Shown piece by piece: positions 6,219 to 9,248 of a stretch of 9,248 bases of DNA (the stretch's first letter is position 1; each line of letters starts with the position of its first letter). The notes beneath the pieces are model-generated. The model worked only from the letters and a program-made list of their open reading frames with translations. It was not told the origin of the DNA and searched no databases. This stretch comes from JBBRMQ01 sp038230775 (GTDB taxonomy: Bacteria; Acidobacteriota; Thermoanaerobaculia; Gp7-AA8), in contig JBBRMQ010000177.1 in assembly GCA_038230775.1 (NCBI GenBank), positions 1-9,248 on the forward strand. The letters are read 5' to 3'. Position numbers and translations under genes: made by a program.

Positions 6219-6805
6219 CACAGTGGCCGGTTCACCACGGGCGGGCGCGAGAGATCGCGGAAGATCGTCTTCAGCCGCAAGTTGAGGTTGAGATTCTGGT
6301 CGGTTCCCGAGCTGCCGCCGAGGCTCACGGCGTCGATGATGACGAACTGGTCGGACAGCTCGAGGAGATTGATGAGGCGGCGCGCCTGCTGGTAGCTGCC
6401 CTGAACGCTGAACGTAATTCCCACGATCGACGTCCCCGTCCCGCCGGTCTTCGAGCTCTCGGTCGATTCCGAGAAGCCCAGTGAGTGTGGAATGAGCTGG
6501 CTCGCCGCGGTCACCTTCTTGATCTCGGTGACGAGAGCGGTGAAGCGCTCAGGCTCGGTGGCCCAGCGCTGGTTGTAGATCGTCTGGATGTCCGCCTGCA
6601 CCTTGCGGTATCCGTCGATCTGCTGCTGCGCGGCGCGGCGCGTGTTGCGTGCCTTGAGCAGTTTCGCGTCCGACTCCTTCAACGTCGCATCGAGGGCCTT
6701 CAGGCGCCGTTCGTAGTTCACGCGGTAGGTGAAGAAGAAGACGGCGTTGGCGAGCAACAGCACGCCAAGGACCACCAGCAGGACCCGTTTCTCGCGCCAG
6801 ATCAT
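6218..6805 (-). CDS. pilO: PilO-like inner-membrane alignment protein
   Basis: A 195-residue protein with one N-terminal transmembrane helix (about 8-27, VLLVVLGVLLLANAVFFFTY), a charged coiled-coil stretch (about 30-78, RRLKALDATLKESDAKLLKA and on), and a ferredoxin-like periplasmic domain (about 85-182). That domain includes the PilO signature region ITFSVQGSYQQARRLINLLE followed by FVIIDAVSL. PilO pairs with PilN to bridge the cytoplasmic PilM ring to PilP and the secretin. The ATG at 6805 overlaps the pilN stop by 4 bases (ATGA), so translation is coupled. The frame stays open upstream to 7504, but that part is out-of-frame pilN sequence without pilin-system character. MIWREK followed by the membrane helix fixes the start. 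Length is close to the usual 200 or so residues of the family. Confidence 0.9.
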   Translation of the reverse strand: MIWREKRVLLVVLGVLLLANAVFFFTYRVNYERRLKALDATLKESDAKLLKARNTRRAAQQQIDGYRKVQADIQTIYNQRWATEPERFTALVTEIKKVTAASQLIPHSLGFSESTESSKTGGTGTSIVGITFSVQGSYQQARRLINLLELSDQFVIIDAVSLGGSSGTDQNLNLNLRLKTIFRDLSRPPVVNRPL

Positions 6806-7380
6806 TGGATGATCCTCGCGAAGGTCGGCCGGTATTCGACATTGACGCCGAAGTGATAGGTGCCATCCGAGTTCTTGTCTTCGGAGGTCGGGAAGGCGTG
6901 TGCGAACTGCGATTCGCGGTTCAGGTGATCGAGGGTCGTGATCATCCCGGTGCCCGTTTTCGCCGAAGCCAGCAACGAGAGACGAACGAGACCCGTCTTG
7001 TCGAAGGAAGGCGAGATCGACTCGATGCGGACGTCGTTCGGAAGCACGTGCTCCAGCCGATCGAGCAACTCGCTCCAGGAGAACGCGCGCTCGGCGAGTT
7101 GTGCGTTGACGAACTGCGTCTGCTCGGCGAGCTGGCGGACGTTGATGCCGCGCAGCCGCTGCGTCAACGCGTCGGTGGTGCGCTGCTCCTGCTCGGTCTG
7201 GCTGTCGATGGCCGCGATCCGCGCGCGCGTGGTCTTCGTCTCGCGGATATAGCGATAGTAGGTGTCGACGTTGTTGAGCATCATGAAAGCGATCAGTAGC
7301 GACGACACCACGACAACCGCGTAGACGGGCTTGTAGTCGCGATACGGACGCGATGCGAGATTGAGGTGGAGCGGCCGCAT
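6802..7380 (-). CDS. pilN: PilN-like inner-membrane alignment protein
   Basis: A 192-residue protein. The short cytoplasmic N-terminus (MRPLHLNLASRPYRDY) has the NL...RPYR motif that corresponds to the PilM-binding INLLPxR peptide of classical PilN. One transmembrane helix follows (about 18-36), then a coiled coil (about 45-92) and a periplasmic fold with the PilN hallmark FSWSELLDRLEHVLPNDVRIESI (100-122, given here in part as W-x-x-L-L...P-x-D-V). PilN forms a heterodimer with PilO. A longer start (GTG at 7401) is possible, but ATG 7380 is preferred. It has a GGAGG at 7390-7394 with 9-base spacing, and the conserved N-terminal motif follows immediately. A repeat-filled gap of 136 bases separates it from pilM, unlike the tight overlaps downstream. 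Confidence 0.9.
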   Translation of the reverse strand: MRPLHLNLASRPYRDYKPVYAVVVVSSLLIAFMMLNNVDTYYRYIRETKTTRARIAAIDSQTEQEQRTTDALTQRLRGINVRQLAEQTQFVNAQLAERAFSWSELLDRLEHVLPNDVRIESISPSFDKTGLVRLSLLASAKTGTGMITTLDHLNRESQFAHAFPTSEDKNSDGTYHFGVNVEYRPTFARIIQ

Positions 7381-7389
7381 CAGCGAACG

Positions 7390-7394
7390 CCTCC
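7390..7394 (-). promoter_or_regulatory. Shine-Dalgarno for pilN
   Basis: GGAGG on the minus strand lies 9 bases before the ATG at 7380. It decides the start in favour of ATG 7380 over the in-frame GTG at 7401, because the motif would lie inside the coding region of the longer form. It is the clearest ribosome site in the window; most other starts rely on overlap with the preceding gene. Confidence 0.7.
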
Positions 7395-7431
7395 GACCCA
7401 CGCGACATCCAGTGGATGATCGCGGAGCGCG

Positions 7432-7500
7432 GTGTGGGGCCAGTCCTCTGACTGGCTGGCCAGCCAGAGGGCTGGCCCCACACTACCGGCTGAAGCCGGT
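7432..7500. repeat. REP-like double hairpin between pilM and pilN
   Basis: Twelve-base arms GTGTGGGGCCAG (7432-7443) and CTGGCCCCACAC (7472-7483) enclose a second palindrome: CCTCTG (7445-7450) with CAGAGG (7465-7470), and the perfect TGGCTGG/CCAGCCA (7453-7466). A second small hairpin, ACCGGCT-GA-AGCCGGT (7485-7500), follows directly. Together they fill over half of the gap. No U-run follows the hairpins in the transcript, so a classical terminator is unlikely. The ACCGGCTGAAGCCGGT type of palindrome is of the kind found as interspersed repeats in GC-rich genomes. It may be spread by a REP-associated transposase, which is inference. Confidence 0.7.
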
Positions 7501-7516
7501 CCACACACAGAAACTC

Positions 7517-8407
7517 TCAAGTGAACACCCCGATTGCCGCGGCAAGCTCTGTCTCGTAGCCGACGTTGTCGGGCGCCTGTTCGGTGAAGTCGCGCAGCGA
7601 GATCGTCTTCACCGGCGCGCGGAACTCCTCGCCGATGGTGGCGGCAACTGCGGCGTCGATGCGGTTCCCCGCCAGGTAACAGTGTTCGATGGCGTCCGTG
7701 CGCAGCGTCTCGCGAAGATAGCTCGCGGAGAGCCGGATCTCCTGGTCGATCGTCCGGTCCGCGTTCAGGTTCCGGGAGCGGATGAAGAGCGGCTGCGGGC
7801 CGCGGAACGCTGCGGTAGTGAAGTCGGTGTCGCGGACATAGAAGAGGATGCGGTCGCGCGTCGTGGCGGCTTCACGGACCGTGATCGCGTTCCAGAGATT
7901 GAGTCCGATCGGCTCGATCAGTACGACGTCGATTCCGGAGGAACGAAACACGCGTTCGATGTCCGCCAGTGTCTTCTCCACGGCGCTGACGGCGAGCACC
8001 TTCGTCTGTCCCGTCGTTTTCGACAGCGGCTCGAATGCGACGCGCAGCGTGGAGGGATCGATCGGCAACGTCCGCTTCAGACTCCACCGCACCATCTCCT
8101 CGGCCTCGCTGAATACGTCAGGCAGCGTCTGCAGCTCGAGGATGTTGATCCGGAACCAGGAGTCGGGAAGAAGCACGGAGACTTTTTCCCAGCGGCCGGT
8201 CTCCGCGCGGAGCCGGCGCACGACCTCGGTGAGCGATCCCTCGTTCGTCAATTCGGGCGTCACCACCGAAGCCGTGAAGGTGTTCGCGGCGAGCCGGTAG
8301 CTCTTCGACAGCATGATCTGCGCGTCTTTGCGTCCCCGTCCGAGCCGCACGTGCAGCAGCGAGTCGGAGTCGAGGACGATGACGTCGGGGGGGAAGGATT
8401 TAGACAT
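7517..8407 (-). CDS. pilM: PilM-like actin-fold cytoplasmic platform protein
   Basis: A 296-residue soluble protein without signal or membrane segments. It resembles PilM and the cytoplasmic part of GspL. Recognisable stretches are the N-terminal strand/turn DVIVLDSDSLLHVRLG (8-23), WEKVSVLLPDSWFRINILEL (73-92; PilM proteins have a v-LP-d-s-x-R-x-x-L block here), AEEMVRWSLKRTLPID (102-117, matching the E...V-x-W-E...iPf region), and VVLIEPIGLNLWNA (161-174). It is shorter than typical PilM (about 350 residues), so some loops are reduced. It should bind the N-terminal peptide of PilN and connect the inner-membrane platform to the ATPase. The ATG at 8407 has no visible Shine-Dalgarno. The bases just upstream belong to a heptamer inverted repeat, which may have displaced the original ribosome site or may itself control translation. 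The gene sits directly after the ATPase with no gspF/pilC between. Confidence 0.85.
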   Translation of the reverse strand: MSKSFPPDVIVLDSDSLLHVRLGRGRKDAQIMLSKSYRLAANTFTASVVTPELTNEGSLTEVVRRLRAETGRWEKVSVLLPDSWFRINILELQTLPDVFSEAEEMVRWSLKRTLPIDPSTLRVAFEPLSKTTGQTKVLAVSAVEKTLADIERVFRSSGIDVVLIEPIGLNLWNAITVREAATTRDRILFYVRDTDFTTAAFRGPQPLFIRSRNLNADRTIDQEIRLSASYLRETLRTDAIEHCYLAGNRIDAAVAATIGEEFRAPVKTISLRDFTEQAPDNVGYETELAAAIGVFT

Positions 8408-8415
8408 GATTCATT

Positions 8416-8507
8416 GAATGCAGAATGCAGAATGCAGAATGCTGAATGCGGAGGGAAACCGTTTCCCGTTCTTCCGTTCGACATTCTGCATTCTGCATTC
8501 TGCATTC
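8416..8507. repeat. Perfect 26-bp inverted repeat built of GAATGCA heptamers, between gspE and pilM
   Basis: The left arm (8416-8441) is GAATGCA three times plus GAATG. The right arm (8482-8507) is its exact reverse complement. A 40-base spacer carries one more degenerate unit (TGAATGC, 8443-8449) and an inner palindrome GGGAAAC-C-GTTTCCC (8453-8467). In RNA this gives a 26-bp stem capped by a smaller hairpin. The element takes up nearly all of the 104-base gap, from 4 bases after the gspE stop to 8 bases before the pilM start. It resembles a short non-coding element or a structured form of the short tandemly repeated (heptanucleotide) sequences known from cyanobacteria. No coding role is supported. 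Confidence 0.9.
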
Positions 8508-8511
8508 ATGC

Positions 8512-9248
8512 TTAGTCGACGAACGTGACCTTGTTGATCTCCCTCAACGTGGTCTTCCCTTCCATGACTTTCTTGAGTGCGGACTCCCGGAGGAAAGCCA
8601 TCCCTTCTTCTTTCGCTGCTTTCTTGATTTCGGAGGCGGGGCGTCGGTCGAGAATCATGCCGCGGATACGATCGGAGAGGTCGAGGAGTTCCGAGATCGC
8701 CGAGCGGCCGTGGAATCCCGTTCCGTTGCATTCGAGGCAGCCCGCGCCTTCGAAGAAGATCTTTCCGCGGAAATCGGCCGGGTCAAGGCCGGACTCGCGG
8801 ATCGCGCTGTCTTCGTACTTCACCTCGCGCTTGCACGCGTCGCAGATCTTGCGGACGAGCCGCTGCGCGAGCACGCAGTTGAGCGCTGAAACGAAGTTGT
8901 AGAGGTCGACCTTCATGTTGAGAAAGCGGCCGAGAACGTCGACCACGTTGTTGGCGTGCACGGTGGTGAAGACGAGATGGCCGGTGAGTGCCGACTGCAC
9001 CGCGATCTGTGCAGTCTCTTCGTCGCGGATCTCGCCCACCATGATCTTGTCGGGGTCGTGGCGCAGGATCGATCGCAGCCCGCGGGCGAACGTCAGCCCC
9101 TTCTTCTCGTTGACCGGAATCTGCGTGATGCCGCGCAACTGGTACTCCACCGGATCCTCGATGGTGATGATCTTGTCCTCGGGACTCTGAATCTCGTTGA
9201 TCGCCGCGTACAAGGTGGTCGTCTTACCGCTGCCGGTTGGCCCGGTGA
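8512..9248 (-). CDS. gspE: GspE/PilB-type assembly ATPase, C-terminal half (5' end beyond window)
   Basis: The last 244 residues of a secretion/pilus assembly ATPase; the frame runs off the right edge just before Walker A. Visible in order are Walker A GPTGSGKTTT (codons about 9214-9243), the Asp box IITIEDPVEY, Walker B IMVGEIRDEETAQIA, the His box LVFTTVHANN, and the four-cysteine zinc-binding region (I-C-D-A-C ... GAGCLECNGTGFHGR). The protein ends at TAA (8514-8512) after EINKVTFVD, typical for the family. All catalytic motifs in the visible part are intact. It hydrolyses ATP at the cytoplasmic face to drive pseudopilin polymerisation through a GspF/PilC platform protein, which is not in this window. 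GspE and PilB cannot be separated from this half. The neighbouring GspG-like pseudopilins favour the GspE label, while pilMNO favours PilB. Retraction ATPase PilT is unlikely, since it lacks the tetracysteine motif. Confidence 0.95.
   Translation of the reverse strand, partial: TGPTGSGKTTTLYAAINEIQSPEDKIITIEDPVEYQLRGITQIPVNEKKGLTFARGLRSILRHDPDKIMVGEIRDEETAQIAVQSALTGHLVFTTVHANNVVDVLGRFLNMKVDLYNFVSALNCVLAQRLVRKICDACKREVKYEDSAIRESGLDPADFRGKIFFEGAGCLECNGTGFHGRSAISELLDLSDRIRGMILDRRPASEIKKAAKEEGMAFLRESALKKVMEGKTTLREINKVTFVD

Noticed and set aside
7432..7500. Intrinsic terminator between pilM and pilN
   Set aside because: Strong hairpins, but no U-run follows on the transcribed (minus) strand, and the downstream genes belong to the same complex.
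8416..8507. Possible CRISPR array
   Set aside because: Units are 7 bases with no unique spacers, and the arms are inverted rather than direct. There are no cas genes.
7361..8515. Plus-strand frame of 384 codons opposite pilM
   Set aside because: Its codons run through the REP-like element and the heptamer repeat (ending in the NAECRMQ / FDILHSAFC type of low-complexity peptide), and pilM on the other strand has clear family motifs.

Overview
The window is one long block of minus-strand genes. It reads, from right to left, as an operon for a type II secretion / type IV pilus-like envelope machine. In transcription order it holds: the C-terminal half of a GspE/PilB assembly ATPase (cut by the right edge), PilM, PilN, PilO, a PilP/GspC-like periplasmic clamp protein, an 817-residue secretin, three paralogous pseudopilins, and an M16 zinc peptidase (cut by the left edge close to its natural end). 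No plus-strand gene is supported, no RNA gene was seen, and no stretch over 300 bases lacks a gene. The DNA is G+C-rich. Three GspG-like pseudopilins sharing a DPxTG...W core and a Y-x-x-W tail, behind pilMNO and a TPR-containing secretin, suggest Acidobacteriota or a close relative. That assignment is inferred from gene style, not proven.

The genes fit one machine. The ATPase powers pseudopilus assembly. PilM (cytoplasmic), PilN and PilO (inner membrane) form the alignment platform. The PilP/GspC-like protein links that platform to the secretin, and the secretin forms the outer-membrane pore. The three pseudopilins build or cap the periplasmic piston. The platform is of PilMNOP (pilus) type, while the pseudopilins are of GspG (secretion) type, so this is a hybrid layout. 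A GspF/PilC platform protein and a prepilin peptidase are not in the window.

Three points stand out in the proteins. The PilP/GspC-like protein carries a thrombospondin type 3-like Asp-rich, probably calcium-binding, segment between two polyproline rods. The secretin ends in a cohesin-like domain after a Pro-rich linker. The third pseudopilin lacks the otherwise near-universal Glu at mature position 5.

The junctions between genes are also unusual. pilN-pilO, pilO-clamp, secretin-pseudopilin 1 and pseudopilin 1-2 overlap by 1-7 bases. The wider gaps hold repeats: a perfect 26-bp inverted repeat made of heptamers between gspE and pilM, a REP-like double hairpin between pilM and pilN, a cloverleaf-forming palindrome before pseudopilin 3, and a heptamer/hairpin before the peptidase. 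The only other gap, before the secretin, starts at a 10-bp tandem duplication. One heptamer tract even encodes the leader peptide of the second pseudopilin.
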